A stretch of 64,000 bases of DNA, from contig CAWBTE010000006.1 in NCBI GenBank assembly GCA_963791615.1, positions 1,550,001 through 1,614,000 on the forward strand, written 5' to 3'. Source of the DNA: CAILZL01 sp963791615. GTDB lineage: Bacteria > Pseudomonadota > Gammaproteobacteria > Steroidobacterales > Steroidobacteraceae. The notes beneath the pieces are model-generated. The model ran no database searches and was not told the DNA's origin. It saw only the letters and a program-made list of their open reading frames with translations. Positions 56,328-64,000 of this stretch are shown here, in pieces. The position numbers were made by a program, and so were the translations under genes. Positions within the stretch are counted from its first letter, which is position 1. Every line of letters starts with the position of its first letter.

Positions 56328-57716
56328 ATGGAACAAGAATTTGATGTAGTGGTGATTGGCAGCGGCCCCGGCGGTGAAGGCGCCGCCATGAATGCCGCCA
56401 AACATCATCTGAAAGTGGCCATGATCGAACGTCACATGGAAGTAGGCGGCGGCTGTACACACTGGGGCACCATTCCCAGCAAGGCGCTGCGGCATGCCGT
56501 CAAGACCCTGCATGAAGTCAAACAGAATCCACTGCTGCGCGAAGCGCGCGGCACCTTGAACCTGACCTTCCCGCAAATTCTGGCCAATGCCAATCGCGTC
56601 ATCGAAACCCAGGTGGCCGCACGACGGCGCTTCTACGAACGCAATCGCGTCCCGGTGTTTGCCGGCAACGCCTGCTTTGTGGATGCCAATACCGTTGAAG
56701 TACACAACCATACCGAAACGATCCGCGTGCGGGCCAAGCACTTCGTCATCGCCACCGGCTCACGTCCCTATCACCCACCCGAACTGGATTTCACTCATCC
56801 GCGCATTGTCGATAGTGACAGCGTGCTGCGTTATCCCGATCAACCTTTCTCGGTGCTGATCTATGGCGCGGGCGTGATTGGCTGCGAGTACGCCAGCATT
56901 TTCATCAACCTCGGCGCCAAGGTCACGCTGGTCAATACGCATGACCGGCTGCTGTCATTCATGGATGAAGAAATTGCCGAAGCACTGTCGTATCACCTGC
57001 GCGAACAAGGTTGCGTGATTCGTCACGGTGAACAATTTACCGGCGTGACCGCTCGCGATCACGACGTGGTGCTGGAACTGAAATCCGGCCGACGCATCAA
57101 GTCCGACATCCTGCTGTGGGCCAACGGTCGTACTGGCAATACCCAGAATATGGGACTGGAAGCGCTGGGCCTGGCGCCCAATTCGCGTGGCCAGATTGCG
57201 GTGAACACGCATTATCAAACTGCCCTGCCACACATCTACGCGGTGGGCGACGTAACCGGGCCACCCGCGCTGGCCAGCGCCGCCTATGTGCAAGGCGCAC
57301 ATGCCGTGCAGCATGTGCTCACGCCGCAGATTGAACCGCACTCGCTGGCGCTGGTGCCCAGCGGCATTTACACCATTCCGGAAATCTCGTCGATCGGCAA
57401 GAATGAAGCCGAGCTGCAGGCCGAGAAGGTGCCGTATGAAGTGGGCCACTGCTCATTCAAACATCTGGCGCGTGCACAAATGACCGGCGAAAACGTGGGC
57501 ATGCTGAAGATCATCTTCCACACGCAGACTCTGAAGATTCTTGGCGTGCATTGCTTTGGTGATGGTTCATCGGAAATCGTGCACATCGGCCAGACCGTCA
57601 TGGCCAATGACGCCATCAACGACATCCGCTACTTCACGCGCACCACGTTCAACTATCCCACCATGGCGGAGGCGTATCGGCGTGCGGCGTTTAATGGTCT
57701 GAACCGGATGAGTTGA
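56328..57716 (+). CDS. sthA: Soluble pyridine nucleotide transhydrogenase
   Basis: 462 residues. FAD/NAD(P) oxidoreductase of the SthA type: VVIGSGPGGEGAA at the N-terminus, GGGCTHWGTIPSKALR in place of a redox disulfide, VLIYGAGVIGCEYAS for the NAD(P) site, IYAVGDVTGPP for the second FAD contact, and a typical dimerisation domain. It exchanges electrons between NADPH and NAD+. Start ATG 56328 (MEQEFDVVVIG). Confidence 0.95.
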   Translation: MEQEFDVVVIGSGPGGEGAAMNAAKHHLKVAMIERHMEVGGGCTHWGTIPSKALRHAVKTLHEVKQNPLLREARGTLNLTFPQILANANRVIETQVAARRRFYERNRVPVFAGNACFVDANTVEVHNHTETIRVRAKHFVIATGSRPYHPPELDFTHPRIVDSDSVLRYPDQPFSVLIYGAGVIGCEYASIFINLGAKVTLVNTHDRLLSFMDEEIAEALSYHLREQGCVIRHGEQFTGVTARDHDVVLELKSGRRIKSDILLWANGRTGNTQNMGLEALGLAPNSRGQIAVNTHYQTALPHIYAVGDVTGPPALASAAYVQGAHAVQHVLTPQIEPHSLALVPSGIYTIPEISSIGKNEAELQAEKVPYEVGHCSFKHLARAQMTGENVGMLKIIFHTQTLKILGVHCFGDGSSEIVHIGQTVMANDAINDIRYFTRTTFNYPTMAEAYRRAAFNGLNRMS

Positions 57717-57737
57717 GCGGTAGCTTTGTTAACTTTT

Positions 57738-57770
57738 CCGTCTTTCCCGCGAAAAAGGGAATCCAGTGAC
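57738..57770. repeat. Fragment of dispersed palindromic repeat
   Basis: CCGTCTTTCCCGCG followed by AGGGAATCCAGTGAC: the same element type as the nrdJa-nrdJb gap at 3179-3267, eroded. It separates sthA from the VOC remnant. Confidence 0.55.
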
Positions 57771-57774
57771 GAAT

Positions 57775-57854
57775 CATCCCAACTACTACGAAGCTTTGTG
57801 CTTGATCCGGATGGACACAATATTGAGGCGGTGTGTCATGAAAAATTGACATGA
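57775..57854 (+). pseudogene. Glyoxalase/VOC-family gene remnant (3' end)
   Basis: HPNYYEA in one frame continues as FVLDPDGHNIEAVCHEKL in the next, ending at TGA 57852-57854. This is the typical C-terminus of VOC (glyoxalase/dioxygenase fold) proteins. Only about 26 codons are left, with a frame change, so the gene has been lost. The loss coincides with the junction of the helicase cassette. Confidence 0.6.
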
Positions 57855-57866
57855 CACATGCCCCAC

Positions 57867-58046
57867 TTAGTCCTCGACAATCAATATGTCACGTTGGCAA
57901 CTTTTGCAGCGAGAAAGAAATACCTGTTCGCCGTCTACGTAGGTGATTTCTACCAACGCCAATCGACTCCCACATCTACCACAGCAATCTGGCTGATCAG
58001 ACATGATCTGATACGGCAGATGCGACTCAACATCAACAGCAGACAT
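57867..58046 (-). CDS. Small zinc-ribbon protein of the helicase cassette
   Basis: 59 residues from ATG 58046 (RBS GGAG five bases upstream). Two Cys pairs, CGRC and CKSC, are separated by about 20 residues and frame a short beta ribbon (LALVEITYVDGEQVFLSR); the protein ends in ILIVED. It lies 35 bases after the nuclease-helicase gene and shares its AT-richer composition. It could be a nucleic-acid-binding accessory subunit. Not recognised as a named family. Confidence 0.6.
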   Translation of the reverse strand: MSAVDVESHLPYQIMSDQPDCCGRCGSRLALVEITYVDGEQVFLSRCKSCQRDILIVED

Positions 58047-58081
58047 ACAAACTCCATATTGATTATTTTCCTGCAAATAAT

Positions 58082-60115
58082 TTACTTTGCCTCTAGCACA
58101 GACAGCCCAACGGATTTCAAATACTCAAACGTCGGGTCGTATAGCGCAGCAGCGCGCGTTGGGTCCTCAGCATCGCCTTCCGGCACAACGATCACCATTC
58201 CTTGACGCGCCCTCGTTAGCAAAACACGATATGCGTTTTCTAGGTATCGCTTACGTTCCGGCGCTCGCACATTTCTCCAGCTCGCCCCTGAGAACTCATG
58301 ATGCTCCCAACCAAACTGGGTAAATCGTAAATCACCATCCCAGACAACGGCAGCCCAGTCCAGCTCCAACCCTTGGACTTGAAATTCAGTTGCAGCATCC
58401 TCAAGGTAATAACTAGAACGCGTATCGGCCTTGTCGTGCAAGAACCAATGCACCGGATCGATCGCAATTCGAACGTCAATTGCAAGCGGCTTCAATCGCT
58501 GCGCCTGCGACGAAACGACAACTCCATAGCGCTCAGAACCTCGCGCCTGTTCGCGTAACCATTGCTTGGCTCGGGGTACACTCCTCGTCAACGCTATGGG
58601 ATAGCGATTGCTTATAGATTTAAACACTAATCGAGCAGAATCCACTTCCAAATCCAGTACAAGCTTAACGAAATCACTGAGCGTCTCTGCTCGAAATGAT
58701 CGCATTGATGTCGCCAGATGAAGGTCTTCATTCCACGAAACGCTTGGAAAGCTCCGTAGTTTTTCGATCACTTCTGTCGCGCGATATTCTGACCCATTTA
58801 GCTTTGGGGACAAATGCACATGCCAATCTCGGAACTGGCGACACAGCGCATCTACCCATTCACTAATTCCTGCCTCGCCCGTATTTATTTCTTGACCGCC
58901 ACCAATAAGGCAAACGACTACCGCCCAGTCCGAATGGCGATTTAGACATGAAATAAGGAACTCTGGCTCAGACTGCATAAAATCTGAATACCCTCTTTTA
59001 CGAACCATAAACCCGCGAGTCTGTTCGAGATTCCACGCCCTTTGCGCCTCATCAAAAAGAGCCACATGCTCAGCAGGAGGTCGTGATTCATCTCTAAGAC
59101 AGTCATCACGAAAGTGATGAACATTCTGAATGAACGCACCAACCCTATCCTTTGCCTCGGCCTTGCGTATTTTCTTACCCTCGTTTGTCGAATGGGCGAC
59201 AAGGTCGCGCGCCAATGCTTCTCGCAGCACTGCAACCAGCGGCCCGTTCCCTGACAAGAATACGCTGTACAACTCGCTAGATGGATCCATATGTCGATGA
59301 GCAACGTCCAAGCCAACTAGTGTTTTCCCTGCTCCCGGAACCCCCGTAACAAAGCATATGGATTTGAGTCCGTGGCGACGCGACCCAGCAATTACAGCGT
59401 CTACCGCCTGCGATGTGCGGGTCAAATTTCTGGCCCCTGCATCATTGCGAGAAATGTGCTCAACGCTATGTCCGGCGTATAAAGCTCGCGCCGCCTCTAC
59501 AATTGTGGGGGTAGGTAGATATCGACCTGTCTCCCACCTCTCTACGGAAATGGGAGCTCCCTTTAGGGCAGCCAGGCAAGCAAAAATTCCGTTAGTTAGT
59601 TGCCCCCGACCAATTCGCATTGGGCGTAAGAGACGGTCGTCATGGATCGTTCCAACCGCCAGCAAAGGCTCCGGATCAGCTTCAGTAACCACTAACAAAG
59701 GGGCTATCGGGATTTCATGGCTGGTATCGTGAAAATTTTTAAGGTCCAGTGCGTAATCCCACACCTGATCTAGCGCCGAATTATTGAAGCCGGTCTCACC
59801 AACCTTAAATTCAATTACAAAAAGAGCATGCTCAAGCAACACAACGCAATCAATACGTTTGCCCAGTCTCGGGATGACGTACTCAAAATAAACGCGACCA
59901 TTTGCGTCGAAATCTACCAGCGCTTCTTTCAGCAAAGTGATTTGCTTTGACCACGCAACTAGTTGTGGCTTCTCCACACTGACACTTGCTTCACTCAAAC
60001 ATCCCAGAATGTGCTGATCCGAGCGACCAAGGAAGTCAGCAATTACGTCCGCATAGAACCAACGGCGAATCTGTATTGAGCTTTTCTTTGCAGTATTTGC
60101 GTTACCCAATTCCAT
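58082..60115 (-). CDS. Nuclease-helicase fusion, DUF2075 (SF1-like) protein
   Basis: 677 residues. The N-terminal part (about 1-215) has RIDCVVLLEHALFVIEFKVGE, which fits a PD-(D/E)xK nuclease core (Asp ... Glu-x-Lys). The C-terminal part is an SF1 helicase-like ATPase of the DUF2075 type: Walker A TGVPGAGKTL, Walker B HVALFDEAQRAW, GGGQEINTGEAG, FQVQGLELDWAAVVW and the arginine motif YRVLLTRARQG. The gene is visibly more AT-rich than its neighbours. Its start overlaps the stop of the regulator gene (TAATG). Defence against phage or foreign DNA is likely but unproven; a match with a named system is not claimed. Confidence 0.8.
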   Translation of the reverse strand: MELGNANTAKKSSIQIRRWFYADVIADFLGRSDQHILGCLSEASVSVEKPQLVAWSKQITLLKEALVDFDANGRVYFEYVIPRLGKRIDCVVLLEHALFVIEFKVGETGFNNSALDQVWDYALDLKNFHDTSHEIPIAPLLVVTEADPEPLLAVGTIHDDRLLRPMRIGRGQLTNGIFACLAALKGAPISVERWETGRYLPTPTIVEAARALYAGHSVEHISRNDAGARNLTRTSQAVDAVIAGSRRHGLKSICFVTGVPGAGKTLVGLDVAHRHMDPSSELYSVFLSGNGPLVAVLREALARDLVAHSTNEGKKIRKAEAKDRVGAFIQNVHHFRDDCLRDESRPPAEHVALFDEAQRAWNLEQTRGFMVRKRGYSDFMQSEPEFLISCLNRHSDWAVVVCLIGGGQEINTGEAGISEWVDALCRQFRDWHVHLSPKLNGSEYRATEVIEKLRSFPSVSWNEDLHLATSMRSFRAETLSDFVKLVLDLEVDSARLVFKSISNRYPIALTRSVPRAKQWLREQARGSERYGVVVSSQAQRLKPLAIDVRIAIDPVHWFLHDKADTRSSYYLEDAATEFQVQGLELDWAAVVWDGDLRFTQFGWEHHEFSGASWRNVRAPERKRYLENAYRVLLTRARQGMVIVVPEGDAEDPTRAAALYDPTFEYLKSVGLSVLEAK

Positions 60116-60864
60116 TAGCTGCGCTTCTTCGCCTGCTGCAACCCATCAAACATCGAGAACACCCAGGGACGGAAAGCCAGCAACAACGCAACGCTGCGTT
60201 TTTTCTTGATGGGCAGGTCGCGGTCGAGTTTGGCGAAGTCGGCGAATTCGTGGCCGAGCTGTTCCAGCTTGCGGGCAAGCAATGAGGCAGACGCATCAGA
60301 AAGCTCGGCGGAATGGAAATGCAGGGACTCGGCTTCGCCCTGAAAGTCGGAGCGCAGGAATTCGGCTTTGACGCGTTCTTCATAGACGCGCCGCACCGGG
60401 CCATCGCTGCGCCAGCTGATGACCGGGCCAACACGCAGGCGGGCTTTCAGTCCGGGCAAAAGTTCGGCCATGCGTGCGTCGTCGAGTTTGACGTACAGGC
60501 TGCGCAGTTCGCGATCGGTCAGATCGAGTCGCGCCTGAATCTCGGCAGATGGGCGGCCATTCAATAGCAGGTAGAAACAGGCCAGCAGCGCGGGGTTGGC
60601 AGCGAGTGTCTGCTCCTGTTCGAGACTGAGGTACTGCGAATTGGGTTCGTTGATCTCCGCCGACATGCGCACCAGTTCGCCAACGGTGATGCCAATGGCG
60701 GTGCAGATTTTTTCCAGACGTTGCAGGGTGAAAGTTTCTTCGGCGAACACCCGCTTGATGGAGGCTTCGCTGAGCCCCACCTTGCCCGCTACATCGCGAT
60801 AGGTCAGGCCACGCGTTTTCAGGGTTCGTTTCAGTACATCAATAATCCGGGCGCTTTCACTCAC
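60115..60864 (-). CDS. XRE-family transcriptional regulator with long C-terminal domain
   Basis: 249 residues from GTG 60864 (RBS GGAG), chosen over ATG 60900. The N-terminal helix-turn-helix reads GLTYRDVAGKVGLSEASIKRVFAEET and FTLQRLEKICTAIGI. The rest is a conserved C-terminal domain of unknown ligand. The composition is GC-rich like the core genes, and regulators of this type are often found alone, so it may be a native gene at whose end the helicase gene was inserted. It could still control the cassette by coupling. Confidence 0.82.
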   Translation of the reverse strand: MSESARIIDVLKRTLKTRGLTYRDVAGKVGLSEASIKRVFAEETFTLQRLEKICTAIGITVGELVRMSAEINEPNSQYLSLEQEQTLAANPALLACFYLLLNGRPSAEIQARLDLTDRELRSLYVKLDDARMAELLPGLKARLRVGPVISWRSDGPVRRVYEERVKAEFLRSDFQGEAESLHFHSAELSDASASLLARKLEQLGHEFADFAKLDRDLPIKKKRSVALLLAFRPWVFSMFDGLQQAKKRS

Positions 60865-61062
60865 AACCACTCTCCAGCTTTCTGAACGGAAGCCAACCAA
60901 CAGTTCGCAGTGTAGGGGCTGGGCAGTTGCGAAATCTACTGCTTCGGGTACCAGTCAGCGCACTGCGGAGTCCTGCATTGCATGACTGGTTTACGCAGTG
61001 CAAGTTGACAACCGTCGGTCAGTGATCAGTTTCTGACCGGCGCCGTCTTAAGGAGACATGTT

Positions 61063-61626
61063 ATGAAGATTCGATACATGCTGGCGTCGCTGCTGGTATT
61101 ACAAGTGGCAAGCACTTCGGCAGTGCTGGCCGAAGAGGGATTCCAGATCAGCCCGCGAGTGGGTCGCAGTGAGCTGCGGCTGGATGCTGATGCACTGACC
61201 ACCCGGAAAGTAACCGAGCTTGAAACCACGCTGGCGGGCGTTGAATTTGCCTATGTAACGCCCTTTGGCCTGCTGGCGGAAGGTGGTTACAGCTCTCAGG
61301 GCAACTGGGACTGGTGGGGCGCGACCGACAAGTTCCGCCTCTCTGAATACACACTGGCGGTGGGCTTCCAGATCGATACGCCCAGCGGTTTTCGCATTAC
61401 CCCCAAGGTGGGCCGCGCCCGCTGGGAACTGCATTCGCGTGAAGGCCTGCTGACGCGGACCGATCCTGCGCTGGTGAATACGCGCCGTGACTACGACACC
61501 TACTGGGAACTGAGCCTGCAGAAGGAAGTGACCGACACCATTGCGCTGGGTGTGGTGTTCAAGGACAACCCGTATAAATTTGGCGACGTGCAGAGCATTG
61601 CTTTCACGGCCAGCTTTGGCCTGTAA
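61063..61626 (+). CDS. Outer-membrane beta-barrel protein, unknown function
   Basis: 187 residues. Signal peptide ending AVLAEE, then alternating amphipathic strands (FQISPRVGRSELRL, GVEFAYVTPFGLLAEGGY, LAVGFQIDTPSGFRITPKVG) and a C-terminal strand ending in Phe-Gly-Leu (IAFTASFGL), as in small outer-membrane barrels. RBS AAGGAG precedes ATG 61063. Role unknown, perhaps a small porin or adhesin-like protein. Confidence 0.72.
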   Translation: MKIRYMLASLLVLQVASTSAVLAEEGFQISPRVGRSELRLDADALTTRKVTELETTLAGVEFAYVTPFGLLAEGGYSSQGNWDWWGATDKFRLSEYTLAVGFQIDTPSGFRITPKVGRARWELHSREGLLTRTDPALVNTRRDYDTYWELSLQKEVTDTIALGVVFKDNPYKFGDVQSIAFTASFGL

Positions 61627-61746
61627 CGTTCAACCCTGTATCAGTCAATTTTGGCTGCTGGAACATACTTGATGTGAAAGCAGTCGCGGGGCGTCCGGTT
61701 TGGGCGCTCCGCACTTTTTAAGGAAGGTCTGACTAAATCAAGCACC

Positions 61747-61837
61747 TGTCATTTCGAGCGCAGCGAGAAATCTTTCCTTGTCTGGACTGATTGCTCAGCA
61801 AGAGTTTGCAAGATTTCTCGCTGCGCTCGAAATGACA
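61747..61837. repeat. Perfect 28-bp inverted repeat (dispersed element/terminator)
   Basis: Arms 61747-61774 and 61810-61837 are exact reverse complements; the arm begins TGTCATTTCGAGCGCAGCG. It is a known type of dispersed bacterial repeat and sits between convergent genes (outer-membrane protein and ntrX), where its hairpin can stop transcription from both sides. Confidence 0.8.
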
Positions 61838-61865
61838 ATGAATCAGAGGCTTTCCTCAAGCGCCA

Positions 61866-63218
61866 TCAGTCTTCGCCCAGCTGCCTGAAATCCACGCCGA
61901 GCATGCGCAGCTTGCGATACAGATGAGTGCGCTCCATACCGACGCGCTTGGCCAGTTGTCCGACCTTGCCGTTGCACAGCAATAACTGTTGTTGCAGATA
62001 GGCGCGCTCAAATTGTTCACGCGCTTCGCGCAGCGGTAACGCCAACAGGTCCTGTTTGACCAGCGGTTCATTGTCGGCTGTCTGTGCATTGAGTTCGCGC
62101 TCCAGCTCATCAAGACGAATCTCTTCGTCGCCACCCAGGATCAGCAGACGACGCACCAGGTTGCGCAGTTCATGCACATTGCCGGGCCAGGGATAGTTGC
62201 GCAGCCGGTTTTGTGCGGACATGCCAAAGCGTCGCAGCGGCAGGCGTTCGTCATCGGCAATACGCTCGGCGTAGTGGCGCAACAACTCGGGCAGATCTTC
62301 GGTGCGTTCGCGTAACGCGGGTACGTGCAGGATCAGCGTGTTCAGACGCACGAACAGATCAGCACGAAATAACTCATGCCCCACTCGCGCCGGAAAATTC
62401 GGCTGTGCGGAACTGATGAGCCGCACATCCAGCATTTTGGGTGCGGCACCACACACGGCGGTGTAATGCCCGGTCTCCAGTGCGGCGAGCAGCAGCTTTT
62501 GCAACAGCGGCGAAGCATCTTCCAGACCTTTGATGAACAGCGTGCCGCCCCTTGCCTGATCAAGCAGTCCGGGCTGGGTTCCGGTGCCACACAGTTCGGC
62601 GGCTGCACTGTCGTCGCTGATACTGGCCGGGGTCAGTTGCACCAGCGGCTGGGTCGCACGCGGACTGTGGGCGTGAACAAACCGCGCCAGCGTTTCGCGT
62701 CCCGCACCGGGTTCGCCCAGCAACAGTACCGATGCAACGCTATCGGCAGCGCGCTGCGCCTGTTCGCGCAACAACTGCATTGGCCGACTCTTGCCGGTGG
62801 GCGTTGCCGGCGCTTTGGCCAGCAATTGCCGCGCCTGTTTTTTGTGACGACCGCTTTCCAGCCCCTGCCGCACCACTTGCAACAACTTGCTCAATGACAA
62901 CGGCTTTTCAATGAAGTCGATGGCGCCCAGCCGGGTCGCTTCCACCGCAGCTTCAATGGTGCCGTGACCGGACATCATCACCACGGGACAGCTCAAACCA
63001 CCGTCGGCCGACCATTCGCGCAGCAGGCTGATGCCATCGGCATCCGGCATCCAGATATCCAGCAGGATCAGGTCGTGCTCGGCAGTGATGCGTGCGGCGC
63101 GTGCCTGCTGCACATTGCTGGCCAGCTCCACGCGATAACCTTCGTCGAGCAGAATGTCGCGCAACAGGTTGCGGATTTCTGCTTCATCATCCACCACCAG
63201 AATATGTGCGCTGCTCAT
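61866..63218 (-). CDS. ntrX: NtrX-family response regulator with degenerate AAA+ domain
   Basis: 450 residues. Receiver domain with Asp in LILLDIWMPDADG, MMSGHG and FIEKP. The central domain should be a sigma-54-interacting AAA+ ATPase, but Walker A is changed to GEPGAGRET, the GAFTGA loop is absent (ELCGTGTQPGLLDQARGGTLF), and the Walker B acidic pair is lost (FIKGLED). A Fis-type helix-turn-helix ends the protein (GQLAKRVGMERTHLYRKL). It probably binds DNA without activating sigma-54 promoters. It is coupled to ntrY by an ATGA overlap. Confidence 0.88.
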   Translation of the reverse strand: MSSAHILVVDDEAEIRNLLRDILLDEGYRVELASNVQQARAARITAEHDLILLDIWMPDADGISLLREWSADGGLSCPVVMMSGHGTIEAAVEATRLGAIDFIEKPLSLSKLLQVVRQGLESGRHKKQARQLLAKAPATPTGKSRPMQLLREQAQRAADSVASVLLLGEPGAGRETLARFVHAHSPRATQPLVQLTPASISDDSAAAELCGTGTQPGLLDQARGGTLFIKGLEDASPLLQKLLLAALETGHYTAVCGAAPKMLDVRLISSAQPNFPARVGHELFRADLFVRLNTLILHVPALRERTEDLPELLRHYAERIADDERLPLRRFGMSAQNRLRNYPWPGNVHELRNLVRRLLILGGDEEIRLDELERELNAQTADNEPLVKQDLLALPLREAREQFERAYLQQQLLLCNGKVGQLAKRVGMERTHLYRKLRMLGVDFRQLGED

Positions 63219-64000
63219 GTGGGCTCTCTCCTGCTCTCGCGGCCGGATACATCGTTATTTAGGCTGTTGGCGTGCAACTGTAGCGCAGCTTTGACCGGCA
63301 GTTCGAAACAGATTCTGGCGCCACCCTCAGCGCGGTTTTCCGCTTCGATGCGGCCCGCGTGCTCTTCGACAATTTTACGCACGATAGCCAGTCCCAGACC
63401 GGTGCCGCGAGTCTTGGTGGTGACATAGGGATCGAACATGCGACCGAGAATTTCTGGCGCAAATCCCGGGCCGGTGTCGGCGATGGTCACACGCGCATAG
63501 TCACCGGAAACATGCGGATCATTCTGCGTGAGCAGTTCGATGGTGCCGCCACCGGTGGGCTCCAGTGCTTCCATGGCATTGGCAATCAGGTTATGCAGCA
63601 CCTGCCGAATACGGTCGCGATCCGCTTCCACGACGCGCAACCCGGGATCGAGCTGCACCCGGAAAGTGATCTGCGGATCCTGTGCGCGGTAGAGATCCGT
63701 AACTTCGGCCACCAGATCATTCAGTACAAAGCTGCGCACGTTCATGTGCGGCGTACGTGCGTACTGGCTGAAGGCATTGACCATGTCCTTCATCGCATCC
63801 ACTTGCTGCACGATGGTGCTGGTGGCGCGATCCAGCATCTGCGCGTCGGCTTCATTCATGCCGGGCAGCAACTTGTGGCGCAACCGTTCTGCGGACAGAC
63901 GAATGGGCGTGAGCGGATTCTTGATTTCATGGGCCAGTCGTCGCGCCACTTCGCCCCATGCTGCATCGCGCTGCGCCTGCAACAGTGTGGTGACATCATC
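63215..64000 (-). CDS. ntrY: NtrY-like sensor histidine kinase (5' part outside window)
   Basis: The last 261 codons, in frame to the right edge. DDVTTLLQAQRDAAW leads into the dimerisation/phospho-acceptor helix VARRLAHEIKNPLTPIRLSAERL, then HATPase motifs IRQVLHNLIANAMEAL, DTGPGF and GTGLGLAIV. The motif order is typical of NtrY, whose membrane sensor and HAMP/PAS parts would lie outside the window. Partner of NtrX in nitrogen or envelope-redox regulation. Confidence 0.9.
   Translation of the reverse strand, partial: DDVTTLLQAQRDAAWGEVARRLAHEIKNPLTPIRLSAERLRHKLLPGMNEADAQMLDRATSTIVQQVDAMKDMVNAFSQYARTPHMNVRSFVLNDLVAEVTDLYRAQDPQITFRVQLDPGLRVVEADRDRIRQVLHNLIANAMEALEPTGGGTIELLTQNDPHVSGDYARVTIADTGPGFAPEILGRMFDPYVTTKTRGTGLGLAIVRKIVEEHAGRIEAENRAEGGARICFELPVKAALQLHANSLNNDVSGRESRREPT

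Noticed and set aside
1..64000. CRISPR arrays, rRNA or tRNA genes
   Set aside because: No regularly spaced direct repeats and no cloverleaf or rRNA-like sequence stood out on either strand; a covariance-model scan would be the decisive test.

Overview
The window looks like a chromosomal segment of a GC-rich gammaproteobacterium, most likely of the Steroidobacter/Nevskia/Xanthomonadales side of the class. The clues are the gene order tsaD | rpsU-yqeY ... dnaG-rpoD, the two-gene B12-dependent ribonucleotide reductase (nrdJa/nrdJb), an NtrY/NtrX pair, sthA, a folM/folK/folB cluster and large TonB-dependent receptors with an EEVVVTGS-type N-terminus. This placement is inference from gene content; no rRNA or tRNA gene is visible.

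Layout. 1-18.2 kb is mostly housekeeping: a murein transglycosylase fragment, an exported peroxiredoxin, decayed HigA-like antitoxin genes, nrdJb/nrdJa behind NrdR-type palindromes, an HtrA/DegQ protease, a lipoprotein peptidase, cca, a hybrid sensor kinase, a MidA-like methyltransferase, folM/folK/folB, tsaD, rpsU and yqeY. 18.2-51.4 kb is an accessory block lying between rpsU-yqeY and dnaG-rpoD, which are normally neighbours. It starts with a GGDEF-EAL protein and a ModF-like ABC ATPase. It continues with an envelope-directed catabolic island: two TonB receptors, two GlcG/HbpS proteins, a metallo-beta-lactamase-fold enzyme, an alpha-hydroxy-acid oxidase carrying a CxxCH motif, two beta-propeller proteins, four DUF6152-like proteins with four partner proteins, a methyltransferase, a cupin, a carboxymuconolactone-decarboxylase-like protein, an aromatic-acid MFS transporter, a solute-binding protein, a CxxCH protein, a Tat-exported TIM-barrel protein and a ceramidase-like hydrolase. 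Transposase and ceramidase remnants lie inside it, and a VapBC module closes it. 51.5-57.7 kb is housekeeping again (dnaG, rpoD, aag, a small membrane ORF with an amber codon, sthA). 57.8-60.9 kb holds an XRE regulator followed by an AT-richer nuclease-helicase gene and a small zinc-ribbon gene, a plausible defence cassette. The window ends with an outer-membrane protein and ntrX/ntrY.

How the genes may work together. Almost every island product has a Sec, Tat or lipoprotein signal, so the chemistry probably happens in the periplasm: receptors bring in a bulky substrate, propeller and hydrolase enzymes and the flavoenzyme process it with c-type haem proteins as possible electron acceptors, and the AAHS transporter takes an aromatic acid into the cytoplasm. 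The DUF6152-like proteins all start, after predicted signal cleavage, with His-His and share an Asn-Pro-His motif, which could be a metal site. I see no transcription factor inside the island.

Caution: at least eight genes need a single-base correction to restore the reading frame (seven extra bases, one missing) and one small ORF has an in-frame TAG. This is more likely sequencing or assembly error than biology, so the affected products are described as restored.
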